The position numbers and the translations under genes were made by a program. The notes below the pieces were generated by a model, which was not told the origin of the DNA, did no database searches, and saw nothing but the letters and a program-made list of their open reading frames with translations. This document shows, piece by piece, positions 1 through 8,198 of a stretch of DNA of 64,000 bases (the stretch's first letter is position 1; every line of letters starts with the position of its first letter). This DNA comes from Mycolicibacterium parafortuitum (GTDB lineage Bacteria; Actinomycetota; Actinomycetes; Mycobacteriales; Mycobacteriaceae), in assembly GCF_010725485.1 (NCBI RefSeq), contig NZ_AP022598.1, positions 2,480,001 through 2,544,000 on the forward strand, in the 5' to 3' direction.

Positions 1-495
1 GAACTCGCGCTTGGTCAGGTCGACGTCGACGCCGTCGACGCGGGCGCGCCGGCCCGGGATGTCGACCTCCAGCGGTCCGACGGTGATGGTCTCCGACGAG
101 AACGTCGCGGTCGACCCGCGCCGCCGCAGCAGCGCCTTGACCCGCGCGACCAGCTCGGCCAGCACGAACGGTTTGACCAGGTAGTCGTCGGCGCCTGCCT
201 CCAGCCCGGCGACCCGGTCGTCGACCGAGGACCGCGCCGAGAGCACGCAGACCGGTACGTCGTTGTCCATCGCCCGCAGCGCGGTCACCACCGACACCCC
301 GTCGAGGACCGGCATGTTGATGTCGAGGACGATCGCGTCCGGCCGGGTTTCGGTGGCGCTGCGCAGCGCCTCCGCACCGTCGACGGCGGTGAAGACGTCG
401 AAGCCGGACAGTCGCAGGCCGCGCTCGAGCGAGGCGAGGACGTCGGGATCGTCGTCGACCACGAGAACCCGGGGTGAGCCCGAACCACTGTCCAT
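1..495 (-). CDS. prrA: Two-component response regulator PrrA, 5' part (3' end outside window)
   Basis: This is the DNA-binding response regulator of the PrrA-PrrB system; the 165 N-terminal codons are inside the window. The receiver domain has the acidic DDD cluster near residue 14, the phospho-acceptor Asp58 in LDINMP, and the Lys of LVKPF. The linker and the start of the OmpR-type winged helix end with LTKREF at the window edge. Residue for residue it reads like M. tuberculosis PrrA as I remember it. The ATG at 493-495 gives the expected short lead before RVLVVDDD. The rest of prrA, and presumably prrB, lie to the left. In M. tuberculosis accD3 is the neighbour on this side; here about 13 kb of other genes intervene. 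Confidence 0.95.
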   Translation of the reverse strand, partial: MDSGSGSPRVLVVDDDPDVLASLERGLRLSGFDVFTAVDGAEALRSATETRPDAIVLDINMPVLDGVSVVTALRAMDNDVPVCVLSARSSVDDRVAGLEAGADDYLVKPFVLAELVARVKALLRRRGSTATFSSETITVGPLEVDIPGRRARVDGVDVDLTKREF

Positions 496-570
496 GGACG
501 CAATCTTGCCCGATGAATCGACGCCCTCGTGGGAGGCGGTGCCCGCGGATTGCGGGGAACTGATTGGCGA

Positions 571-774
571 ATGCGCCATTCGGCCCTCGACGTTTGCTCA
601 ACACTGATCTTCAACCTGTTCATCGGGATCGTCCTCAACGCGATGGAGGAGGCGCGGATCAGGGATCGTGAAGAGCACGAGACCCGCGATCTGCTCGCCC
701 GCCTGCGCGGTGCGCGAGAGGCGTTGGAGGACGCCGAACGGGAACTGCAGAAAGCGCCGCGCACGATCACCTGA
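571..774 (+). pseudogene. Remnant of a bacterial voltage-gated cation channel (C-terminal piece only)
   Basis: The 67 readable codons begin near a hydrophobic stretch with NLFIGIVLNAMEEAR, which looks like the end of the pore-lining S6 helix of NaChBac-type channels. A charged, heptad-like segment (REEHETRDLLARLRGAREAL) follows, matching the cytoplasmic coiled-coil tail of that family. Voltage sensor S1-S4, S5 and the selectivity filter are missing: the sequence upstream is the prrA start region on the other strand. I therefore call it a decayed 3' end rather than a working gene. A small one-helix protein cannot be excluded. The stop lies 52 bases before the first ABC exporter. Confidence 0.6.
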
Positions 775-789
775 CCAGCTGGGAAGCCG

Positions 790-820
790 TTGACCTCAAT
801 GTTTGTTGAGGTTCTACGGT
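790..820 (+). promoter_or_regulatory. SoxR/MerR-type operator inside a promoter with a 19-bp spacer
   Basis: A perfect 7-bp inverted repeat, ACCTCAA (793-799) and TTGAGGT (806-812), has a 6-bp centre. It lies between a -35 box TTGACC (790-795) and a -10 of TANNNT form, TACGGT (815-820). The spacer is 19 bp, the long spacing typical of promoters twisted into shape by MerR-family activators. The CCTCAA-N6-TTGAGG layout equals the known SoxR box. The expected transcription start falls at about 827, which is the ATG itself, so the message may be leaderless. No merR/soxR gene is in the window. Confidence 0.7.
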
Positions 821-826
821 GATTAC

Positions 827-2806
827 ATGAGCTTGGAAACGGTTGCCCGGCAGAGCCTCTACCGGCAGACCCATGCGCGCTCCGGTGACCTGCACGCGCT
901 GACCGATCGTCGGCTGCTGCGCCGTATCTGGCGGTTCGCGGCACGCCATCACCGCCGGCTGAGGGTGTTCCTCGCGGTCAGTGTGGCGGGTGCGGTGCTC
1001 ACGGTGGCGACCCCGCTGCTGGCGGGCCGCGTCGTCGACGAGATCACCGGCGCGGGCAGCGCAAGCGTCGTCGTGCTGCTCGCCGCGGTCATCGCCGCGG
1101 TCGCCCTGGCCGAGGCCGCGGTGGCGCTGCTGACGCGGTGGCTGTCGGCGACGATCGGTGAGGGTCTGATCCTGGATCTGCGCACCGCGGTCTTCGACCA
1201 TGTGCAGCGGATGCCGGTCGCGTTCTTCACCCGCACCCGCACCGGTGCGCTGGTCAGCCGGCTCGGCAACGACGTGATGGGTGCGCAACGCGCGTTCTCC
1301 GACACGCTGTCCGGCGTCGTGTCGAACATCGTCACGCTGACGTTGACGCTGGCGGTGATGCTGAGCATCTCGTGGCAGATCACCGTCGCGTCGCTCGCCG
1401 TGCTTCCCCTGTTCCTGATCCCGGCGCGGCGAATCGGGTCGGCGATGGCCCGGCTGTCCCGGGAGGCCGCCGCGCACAACGCCACGATGAACACCCAGAT
1501 GACGGAGCGCTTCTCGGCGCCCGGGGCGACGCTGGTGAAGCTGTTCGGTGACCCCGCCGCGGAGTCCCGCGAGTTCGGGCTGCGCGCCGGGCGGGTGCGC
1601 GACATCGGGGTGCGCACCGCAATGCTGCAGTCGACCTTCATGAACTCGCTGACGCTGATGTCCGCACTGGCGCTGGCGCTGGTGTACGGGCTGGGCGGCG
1701 CGCTGGCGATCGGCGGGCACCTGCAGGCCGGCGCGATCGTGTCGCTGGCGCTGCTGCTGACCCGGTTGTACGCGCCGTTGACGGCGCTGGCCAACGCGCG
1801 GGTCGAGATCGCGACGGCGCTCGTCAGCTTCGAGCGGGTCTTCGAGGTCCTCGACCTCGTGCCGCTGATCCGGGAACGGCCCGGCGCCGTCGAGGTGCCG
1901 CGCGGCCCGGACGGGGATGGCGTCGCCGTCGAATTCGATGACGTGCACTTCTCCTATCCCGCCGCCGACCGGGTGTCGCTCGCCTCGCTGGAAGAGGTCG
2001 CCGAACTCGACGACCGCGGCGGCGAGGAGGTGCTGCACGGCATCTCGTTCACCGCCGAGCCCGGACAGGTGGTCGCGCTGGTCGGGCCGTCGGGCGCGGG
2101 GAAGTCGACGATCGCGGCGCTGCTGGCGCGCCTGTATGACGTTCAGTCCGGTGCCATCCGGCTCAACGGCACAGACGTCCGCGACCTGACGTTCGCGTCG
2201 TTGAAGGCGACCGTCGGAATGGTCACCCAGGACGGCCACCTGTTCCACGAGTCGATCCGGTCGAACCTGCTGCTGGCGGCCCCGGATGCGACCGATGACG
2301 AAATCTGGGAGGCGCTGCGCCGGGCCCGGCTGGACGACGTCGTCGCCGCGATGCCCGACGGGCTGGACACTGTGGTCGGTGAGCGCGGCTACCGCCTCTC
2401 CGGTGGGCAGCGGCAGCGGCTCACCATCGCGCGGGTGCTGTTGGCCGCCCCGCAGGTGGTCATCCTCGACGAGGCGACCGCATCGCTGGACTCCGAGTCC
2501 GAGGCCGCGGTGCAGCAGGCCCTCGCCGAGGCGCTGGCCGGGCGGACATCGCTGGTGATCGCCCACCGGCTCTCGACCGTGCGGGCCGCCGACGTGATCC
2601 TGGTGGTCGAGGACGGCCGCATCGTCGAGCGCGGCAGTCACGACGACCTGCTCGCGCGCGGCGGCCGCTATGCCGATCTGTACCGCACCCAGTTCGGCCG
2701 CACCGCCCGGCGCACCGGCCCGCATCCGAGTTTCTGCGCCAGGAGCGCGTTGTCGGCAGGCGAGTTAACCGCTTGCGGGCAATGGGAAGATGTTCTAAGT
2801 GGCTGA
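827..2806 (+). CDS. ABC exporter half-transporter 1 (TMD-NBD, canonical ATP site)
   Basis: This 659-residue protein has an N-terminal six-helix exporter domain (about residues 40-340) and a C-terminal ATPase. Walker A GPSGAGKST starts at residue 420; the signature LSGGQRQR, Walker B VILDEATASLD and switch His in IAHRLST are all canonical. It can therefore work as a homodimeric drug or lipid exporter in the inner membrane. I chose the ATG at 827 over the in-frame TTG at 803 because the operator and -10 box overlap the TTG and put the transcription start at the ATG. The stop overlaps the next gene by 8 bases. The tail after the NBD (RTGPHPSFCARS onward) is not typical of the family. The substrate is unknown. 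Confidence 0.9.
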   Translation: MSLETVARQSLYRQTHARSGDLHALTDRRLLRRIWRFAARHHRRLRVFLAVSVAGAVLTVATPLLAGRVVDEITGAGSASVVVLLAAVIAAVALAEAAVALLTRWLSATIGEGLILDLRTAVFDHVQRMPVAFFTRTRTGALVSRLGNDVMGAQRAFSDTLSGVVSNIVTLTLTLAVMLSISWQITVASLAVLPLFLIPARRIGSAMARLSREAAAHNATMNTQMTERFSAPGATLVKLFGDPAAESREFGLRAGRVRDIGVRTAMLQSTFMNSLTLMSALALALVYGLGGALAIGGHLQAGAIVSLALLLTRLYAPLTALANARVEIATALVSFERVFEVLDLVPLIRERPGAVEVPRGPDGDGVAVEFDDVHFSYPAADRVSLASLEEVAELDDRGGEEVLHGISFTAEPGQVVALVGPSGAGKSTIAALLARLYDVQSGAIRLNGTDVRDLTFASLKATVGMVTQDGHLFHESIRSNLLLAAPDATDDEIWEALRRARLDDVVAAMPDGLDTVVGERGYRLSGGQRQRLTIARVLLAAPQVVILDEATASLDSESEAAVQQALAEALAGRTSLVIAHRLSTVRAADVILVVEDGRIVERGSHDDLLARGGRYADLYRTQFGRTARRTGPHPSFCARSALSAGELTACGQWEDVLSG

Positions 2807-4700
2807 CTCCCGAACCGACACCTTGCACGCGACGCCCGCGATCGGGCCGCCGCCGGCCGAGGTGAAGCCCAGCTCGGATCTGTGGCGAATGCTGCCGTAC
2901 CTGTTGCCCTACCGCGGCCGCTGGATCGCGATGATCGTGATCGCGCTCGCGAGCCTGGCCGCCACGATCTCGATCCCGTTGATGACCAAGGCGGTGATCG
3001 ACGGTCCGGTGCGCCACCAGGACGAGCAGGGTCTGTGGCTGCTCGGCGCCGCGGCGGTCGGGATCGGGATCACCGAGGCCGTGCTGTGGTTCATCCGGCG
3101 CTGGCTGGCCGCCCGCGCGACGATGGGTGTCGAGGCCGACATCCGCAACCAGCTCTACGCGCGGCTGCAGATCCTGCCGATGTCCTTCCACGGCCGGTGG
3201 CAGTCCGGGCAGCTGTTGTCGCGGATCATGAACGACCTGAGCACGATTCGGCGCTTCATGTCGTTCGGCCTGATCTTCTTGATGCTCAACGTCCTGCAGA
3301 TCACCGTGGTCACCGCGATCCTGCTGGCGATGTACTGGCCGCTCGGGGTGGTCGTGCTGATCTCGATCGTGCCGATCACGCTGACGGTGCTGCACTTCCA
3401 GCAGGAGTATACCCGGCTGTCGCGGCTGGCGCAGGATCAGGCCGGCCACGTCGCCACGCACGTCGAGGAGTCCGCGCTCGGGCTGCGCGTGGTGAAGTCG
3501 TTCGGCCGGGAGGACTACGTCTACGAGCGGTTCGACGAGCAGCTGACCGACCTGTACGACACCCAGGTCGCCCGCGTGTCGGTGTCGGCGAAGTTCTGGA
3601 CGCTGCTGGAGGTGATCCCGAACCTGACGCTGATCGTGGTGCTCGGATTCGGCGCGTACGCCGCCGGACACGGTCAGGTCACCATGGGCACGCTGGTCGC
3701 GTTCATCACGATGATGCTGTCGCTGGTGTGGCCGATCGCGTCGCTGGGTTTCCTGCTGTCGATGACCCAGGAGTCGTTCACCGCGGCCAACCGGATCGCC
3801 GAGATCTTCGACGCGCCACGGGAGATCACCGACGGCCCGCGCGACCGGACCCCCGAGGGCGGGCGGCTGGAGCTCGTCGACGTCGGGTTCAAGTTCCCCG
3901 ACGCCGGGGACTGGGCTCTGCGTCACCTCACCGTCACCGTGGAACCGGGGGAGACGCTGGCGTTGGTCGGTGCGACCGGTTCGGGCAAGTCCGTTCTGGT
4001 CGGGTTGTTGTCACGGCTCTACGACGTCACCGAGGGTGAGATCCGCATCGACGGCCGGGACATTCGTGAACTGTCGTTGTCGGCGCTGCGCCGGGCGGTG
4101 GCCACCGCGTTCGAGGACCCCACGCTGTTCTCGATGTCGGTCGAGGAGAACCTGAAACTCGGCCGCCCGGACGCGACGGACGACGAGGTGCGCCAGGCCG
4201 TCGAGATCGCCGCCGCACAGTTCGTCTACGACCTGCCGTTCGGGTTGGACACCCGGATCGGTGAGCAGGGGATGAGCCTGTCCGGCGGTCAGCGCCAACG
4301 GCTTTCGCTGGCCCGGGCGATCCTGGCCCAGCCCAGGATCCTGGTGCTCGACGACACGCTCTCGGCGCTCGATGTGCACACCGAGGCGGTCGTCGAGGAG
4401 GCGCTGCGGCGCATTCTGCACGAGGTCACCGGGATCGTCGTCGCCCACCGCGCGTCGACGGTGCTGCTGGCCGACCGGGTCGCGCTGCTGCAGAACGGCA
4501 CCGTCACCCACGTCGGCACCCACGCGCAGCTGCTCGCCGAGGTCCCCGAATACCGGTACCTGCTGGCCGCCGACGACGAGCTCGACGACGGCAGCGAGCG
4601 CGAATGTGATTGGGAGAGCGACGAAGAACGGGCCCGGCTGGATCGCGAGGTGCTCGAGGGCGACGTGCGGGAGCGAGAGATGCTGGAGCGCCGGTCATGA
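2799..4700 (+). CDS. ABC exporter half-transporter 2 (degenerate Walker B)
   Basis: This 633-residue protein has a six-helix exporter domain followed by an NBD. Walker A GATGSGKSV and signature LSGGQRQR are intact. Walker B reads LVLDDTLSALD: the catalytic Glu is Asp519. Such a change marks the degenerate-site subunit of heterodimeric exporters of the TM287/288 type. The GTG start at 2799 overlaps the first exporter by 8 bases, and the stop overlaps the third by ATGA, so translation is coupled. A long acidic C-terminal tail follows the NBD (DDGSERECDWESDEERARLD). It most likely pairs with the third exporter, whose signature motif is altered in the matching way. The substrate cannot be inferred. 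Confidence 0.9.
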   Translation: MADSRTDTLHATPAIGPPPAEVKPSSDLWRMLPYLLPYRGRWIAMIVIALASLAATISIPLMTKAVIDGPVRHQDEQGLWLLGAAAVGIGITEAVLWFIRRWLAARATMGVEADIRNQLYARLQILPMSFHGRWQSGQLLSRIMNDLSTIRRFMSFGLIFLMLNVLQITVVTAILLAMYWPLGVVVLISIVPITLTVLHFQQEYTRLSRLAQDQAGHVATHVEESALGLRVVKSFGREDYVYERFDEQLTDLYDTQVARVSVSAKFWTLLEVIPNLTLIVVLGFGAYAAGHGQVTMGTLVAFITMMLSLVWPIASLGFLLSMTQESFTAANRIAEIFDAPREITDGPRDRTPEGGRLELVDVGFKFPDAGDWALRHLTVTVEPGETLALVGATGSGKSVLVGLLSRLYDVTEGEIRIDGRDIRELSLSALRRAVATAFEDPTLFSMSVEENLKLGRPDATDDEVRQAVEIAAAQFVYDLPFGLDTRIGEQGMSLSGGQRQRLSLARAILAQPRILVLDDTLSALDVHTEAVVEEALRRILHEVTGIVVAHRASTVLLADRVALLQNGTVTHVGTHAQLLAEVPEYRYLLAADDELDDGSERECDWESDEERARLDREVLEGDVREREMLERRS

Positions 4701-6517
4701 GTGGAGGTACCGACTGGCGCGGCAAGTTCGACGAGAGCGCGGACCTGCCGATCGACGAGAGCGTGCCGAGGCGGCGGGAGGCCCGTGCGCTGCTCGGCTC
4801 GCTGCTGCGGCCGTACCGCTGGGTGCTGGTGGTGCTCGCCGTCGTCGTCGTGGTGGAGAACCTGGCCCGGCTGTCGGTTCCGATCCTGGTGCAGAAGGGA
4901 ATCGACGACGGCATCCCACCGCTGCTGGAGGGCGGGTCGGCGGCCACGCTGCTGACGATCGTCGCAGCGCTGTGCGGGGTCGTCGTGGTGCAGGCCTGCG
5001 GCCGGATGTACTTCCTGCGCCGGTCCGGCCGGATCGGGCAGAAGGTTCTGCTCGAACTGCGGCGGCGGGTGTTCCGGCATTTCGGCCGGCTGGACCTCGC
5101 CTTTCACGACCGCTACACGTCCGGCCGGGTGGTCAGCCGGTCCACCAACGACGTCGAAGCGATCCAGGACATGCTGGAGACGGGCTTCGACAGCCTGATC
5201 ACCGCGGTGCTGACGATGGTGGGCACCGCGGTGCTGTTGGTGGTGCTCGACGCGAAGCTGGGCTTGATGTGCCTGGCCGCGTTTCCGGTTCTGGTGCTGC
5301 TGATCTGGTGGTTTCACCGGGAGTCGTCGAAAACCTACCGCGAGGTCCGCGAGATCTCGGCGTTGGTGATCGTCCAGTTCGTCGAGACGATGACGGGCAT
5401 CAAGGCCGTCCAGGCCTACCGCCGCGAGCCCCGCAATCAGGAGATCTTCGAAGACGTCGCCGACCGCTACCGGGTGATCAACGAGCGCACCTTCCAGCTG
5501 CTGGCGGTGTTCATGCCGGGGGTGAAGCTGGTCGGCAACCTGACCACCGGAGTCGTGTTGCTCTACGGCGGATTGCGGGTGCTCAACGGGGAGATGACGA
5601 TCGGGACCCTGGCGGCGTTCCTGCTGTATCTGCGGATGTTCTTCGAACCCATGCAGGAGATCTCCCAGTTCTTCAACACCTTCCAGTCCGCGTCCTCGGC
5701 GCTGGAGAAGCTCGCGGGCGTGCTCGCCGAGAAACCCGGCATCGGTGATCCGGCCGAACCGGCCGACATCACCGACGTGCGTGGCGAGATCGCGCTGCGC
5801 GACGTGGAATTCGAGTACGTGCCCGGCAGGCCGGTGCTGCCCGGGCTCGATCTGGTGATCCCCGCGGGCCAGACGGTCGCGCTGGTCGGCACCACCGGTG
5901 CGGGCAAGACCACGATCGCGAAGCTGATCACCCGGTTCTACGACCCGGGCTCGGGTTCGGTGACCCTCGACGGCACCGACCTGAAGGACATCGCGCAGGC
6001 CGAACTGCGCCGTCACGTCGTGATGGTCACGCAGGAGAACTTCATGTTCGGCGGCACCATCGCCGACAACATCAGGTTCGGCCGCCCCGACGCCACCGAT
6101 GCGCAGGTGCGCGGGGCTGCCGAGGCGGTGGGTGCGCACACGTTCATCGAAGCACTGCCCGACGGTTACGACACCGACGTCGCCAAGCGCGGCGGACGGC
6201 TGTCGGCGGGTCAGCGGCAGCTCGTCGCGTTCGCGCGGGCGTTCCTCGCCGATCCGGCGGTGCTGATCCTCGACGAGGCGACCTCGTCACTGGACATTCC
6301 CAGTGAGCGCCTGGTGCAGCGGGCGCTGGAGACCGTGCTGGCCGACCGGACCGCGGTGGTGATCGCCCACCGGCTCTCGACGGTGCAGATCGCCGACCGG
6401 GTGCTGGTGCTCGAGCACGGCCGCATCATCGAGGACGGCCCTCCCGACGAGCTGATCTCGCGCGAGGGCGGCCACTACGCGGCGCTGCACCGCTCCTGGG
6501 TCCAGTCCCTGGCCTAG
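4697..6517 (+). CDS. ABC exporter half-transporter 3 (canonical Walker B, altered signature LSAGQ)
   Basis: This 606-residue exporter subunit starts at the ATG in the ATGA overlap (4697); the hydrophilic lead SGGTDWRGKFDESADLP precedes six membrane segments. Walker A is GTTGAGKTT and Walker B LILDEATSSLD keeps the catalytic Glu, but the signature is LSAGQRQL (residues 502-509) instead of LSGGQ. In a dimer with the second exporter, the site made from its own Walker motifs and the partner's LSGGQ would be fully active. The other site (partner Asp519 plus LSAGQ here) would be degenerate. It is the last gene of the three-exporter operon, which ends at an inverted repeat facing the convergent epoxide hydrolase. 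Confidence 0.9.
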   Translation: MSGGTDWRGKFDESADLPIDESVPRRREARALLGSLLRPYRWVLVVLAVVVVVENLARLSVPILVQKGIDDGIPPLLEGGSAATLLTIVAALCGVVVVQACGRMYFLRRSGRIGQKVLLELRRRVFRHFGRLDLAFHDRYTSGRVVSRSTNDVEAIQDMLETGFDSLITAVLTMVGTAVLLVVLDAKLGLMCLAAFPVLVLLIWWFHRESSKTYREVREISALVIVQFVETMTGIKAVQAYRREPRNQEIFEDVADRYRVINERTFQLLAVFMPGVKLVGNLTTGVVLLYGGLRVLNGEMTIGTLAAFLLYLRMFFEPMQEISQFFNTFQSASSALEKLAGVLAEKPGIGDPAEPADITDVRGEIALRDVEFEYVPGRPVLPGLDLVIPAGQTVALVGTTGAGKTTIAKLITRFYDPGSGSVTLDGTDLKDIAQAELRRHVVMVTQENFMFGGTIADNIRFGRPDATDAQVRGAAEAVGAHTFIEALPDGYDTDVAKRGGRLSAGQRQLVAFARAFLADPAVLILDEATSSLDIPSERLVQRALETVLADRTAVVIAHRLSTVQIADRVLVLEHGRIIEDGPPDELISREGGHYAALHRSWVQSLA

Positions 6518-6543
6518 CACCCCGCTCTCTGCGCCCCGCCCGT

Positions 6544-6606
6544 TCGCGAGAGTGCCCTCACGGTCGTGAAATCCGCGTAGGCACTACCGTGAGCGCACTC
6601 TCGCGA
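6544..6606. terminator. Long inverted repeat between convergent genes, probable bidirectional terminator
   Basis: The 21-bp arms TCGCGAGAGTGCCCTCACGGT (6544-6564) and its complement (6586-6606) differ at one position and enclose a 21-base loop. The element sits between the ends of the third ABC exporter and the epoxide hydrolase. There is no U-tract, as is usual in mycobacteria. Confidence 0.6.
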
Positions 6607-6612
6607 GACCGC

Positions 6613-7716
6613 TCACCGGAACTCGGCGAAGAACGCGCTCACGTCGTCGACGAACAGCTCGGGCTGCTCGAACGCCGCGAAATGTCCGCCGCGCGGCATC
6701 GTCGTCCACCGGGTGATGGTGTAGTTGTCCTCGCACCAGTGCCTCGGCGAGCGCAGGATCTCTTTCGGGAACGACGCCACCCCGGTCGGCAGCGTGACCG
6801 CCGCACCGCCGCTGAACGCGTTGAAGCTCTCCCAGTACAGCCGCGCCGACGACGCACCGCTGCCGGTGATCCAGTACAGCATCACGTTGTCGAGCAGCTC
6901 GTCTCTGCTCAGCACGTTCTCCGGGTGCCCGTCGCAGTCCATCCACGACCAGAACTTCTCGACGATCCAGGCCATCTGCGCGACCGGTGAGTCGACCAAC
7001 CCGTAGCCCAGCGTCTGCGGCCGCGTCGACTGCTGCTTGGAGTAGCCGGAGTCCCACTTCTGGTAGTAGCCAAGCCTTTCCAGCGCGGCCTGCTCGTCGG
7101 GGCTGGGGTCCGACAACCCGCGCGGCGGACGCCCGAACGGCATGTTGGTGTGGATCGCGACGCAATGCCCGACGTTGCGGCCGATCTGCGTCGTGACCGC
7201 CGCACCCCAGTCGCCGCCTTGCGCGCCGTAGCGCTGGTAGCCCAGCCGCACCATCAACTCATCCCATGCGGCGGCGATGTGTTCCACACCCCAGCCGGTG
7301 GCGGTGGGTTTCCCGGAGAACCCGTAGCCGGGCAGCGACGGGCAGACGACGTGGAACCCGGCCTCGTTCAGCGGCTCTATCACCTTCGTGAACTCGACCA
7401 CCGAACCGGGCCAGCCGTGGGTGATGACCAGCGGGAACGCATCCTCGCGCGGCGACCGGCTGTGGATGAAATGGATGTCCAGCCCGTCGATCTCGGTGGT
7501 GAACTGGTCGAACCGATTGAGTGCGGCTTCCCTTGCGCGCCAGTCGTATTCGTTGAACCAGTAGTCGGTGAGCTGTTGGGTGTAGGCCAGCGGGATGCCC
7601 TGGCTCCAGTCGTCGACGCACTCGGGTTCCGGCCAGCGGGTGCGGTGCAGGCGATCTCGAAGGTCGGTCAGGGCCGAGTCGGGGACGTCGATGCGGAATG
7701 GCTGAATGTGGGCCAT
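6613..7716 (-). CDS. Epoxide hydrolase, alpha/beta-hydrolase with EHN domain
   Basis: This 367-residue protein hydrolyses epoxides through a covalent ester on an Asp. The N-terminal EHN domain shows RWPEPECVDDWSQGIPLAY, which packs onto the alpha/beta core. The oxyanion motif HGWPGS is at residues 100-105, the nucleophile is Asp169 in QGGDWG, and a C-terminal GGHFAAFE supplies the catalytic His. The ATG at 7716 gives MAHIQPFRID, the usual family start; an upstream in-frame codon would add only MSGCG. It is transcribed away from a small membrane-protein gene 32 bases off and converges on the ABC operon. The substrate is unknown; mycobacteria carry many paralogues used on lipids and xenobiotics. 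Confidence 0.9.
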   Translation of the reverse strand: MAHIQPFRIDVPDSALTDLRDRLHRTRWPEPECVDDWSQGIPLAYTQQLTDYWFNEYDWRAREAALNRFDQFTTEIDGLDIHFIHSRSPREDAFPLVITHGWPGSVVEFTKVIEPLNEAGFHVVCPSLPGYGFSGKPTATGWGVEHIAAAWDELMVRLGYQRYGAQGGDWGAAVTTQIGRNVGHCVAIHTNMPFGRPPRGLSDPSPDEQAALERLGYYQKWDSGYSKQQSTRPQTLGYGLVDSPVAQMAWIVEKFWSWMDCDGHPENVLSRDELLDNVMLYWITGSGASSARLYWESFNAFSGGAAVTLPTGVASFPKEILRSPRHWCEDNYTITRWTTMPRGGHFAAFEQPELFVDDVSAFFAEFR

Positions 7717-7748
7717 GCCACATCCTGACATCCGGATAATCGGCAGGT

Positions 7749-8195
7749 GTGGGGACCCCGGCGCTCATCCTGATCGCGGCCGCGACGCTGGCCATCTGTG
7801 TCACGCTCGGCGGTGCGCTCTACGAGGTGCTGGTCGTCGACCCGGCCTGGCCGAAGCGTCCCGGCATCATCCAGGCGCACAACGGCGGCATCTCACGCGT
7901 GCGGTTCTGGGTCCCCGCACCGGTGATCTTCGAGGTGCTGCTGGTGCTGACCTTGATCGTCACCTGGGGCACGCCCCGGGTCGGCCCCGCGCTGCTGGTG
8001 GCGCTGCTCAGTCATTCGGCGATGCGGTTGTGGACGTTGCTCGACCTGCTGCCCAGGGGAGTCGAGTTCGAGCGGAAGGATCCCGCCGACGTCGACGAGG
8101 CCGCGGCGGTGCGCTGGACCAGACGCAACATGGCCCGCATCCCGCTGTTGCTGGTGACCTCCGGCGCGATGCTGGCCGCGCTCGCCGTGGCGTGA
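7749..8195 (+). CDS. Small multi-helix membrane protein, unknown function
   Basis: This 148-residue protein starts at GTG 7749. Hydrophobic segments lie near residues 3-28, 55-75, 79-100 and 128-148, so about four membrane helices. A conserved-looking loop (DPAWPKRPGIIQAHNGGISR) sits after the first helix, and a charged loop (RGVEFERKDPADVDEAAAVRW) precedes the last. It is divergent from the epoxide hydrolase with 32 bases between starts, so both promoters must overlap there, and it converges on the next minus-strand gene with 3 bases between stops. I do not recognise the family and infer no function. Confidence 0.75.
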   Translation: MGTPALILIAAATLAICVTLGGALYEVLVVDPAWPKRPGIIQAHNGGISRVRFWVPAPVIFEVLLVLTLIVTWGTPRVGPALLVALLSHSAMRLWTLLDLLPRGVEFERKDPADVDEAAAVRWTRRNMARIPLLLVTSGAMLAALAVA

Positions 8196-8198
8196 CGC

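Noticed and set aside
803..826. TTG at 803 as start of the first ABC exporter
   Set aside because: It would lie inside the SoxR-type operator and upstream of the -10 box; the ATG at 827 coincides with the expected transcription start.
767..2725. A 652-codon open frame on the minus strand opposite the first ABC exporter
   Set aside because: It is His/Arg/Gln/Gly-rich with no domain motif and mirrors the codon bias of the plus-strand exporter, which has all ABC motifs. Similar shadows at 4289-6139 and 2460-3926 were rejected for the same reason.
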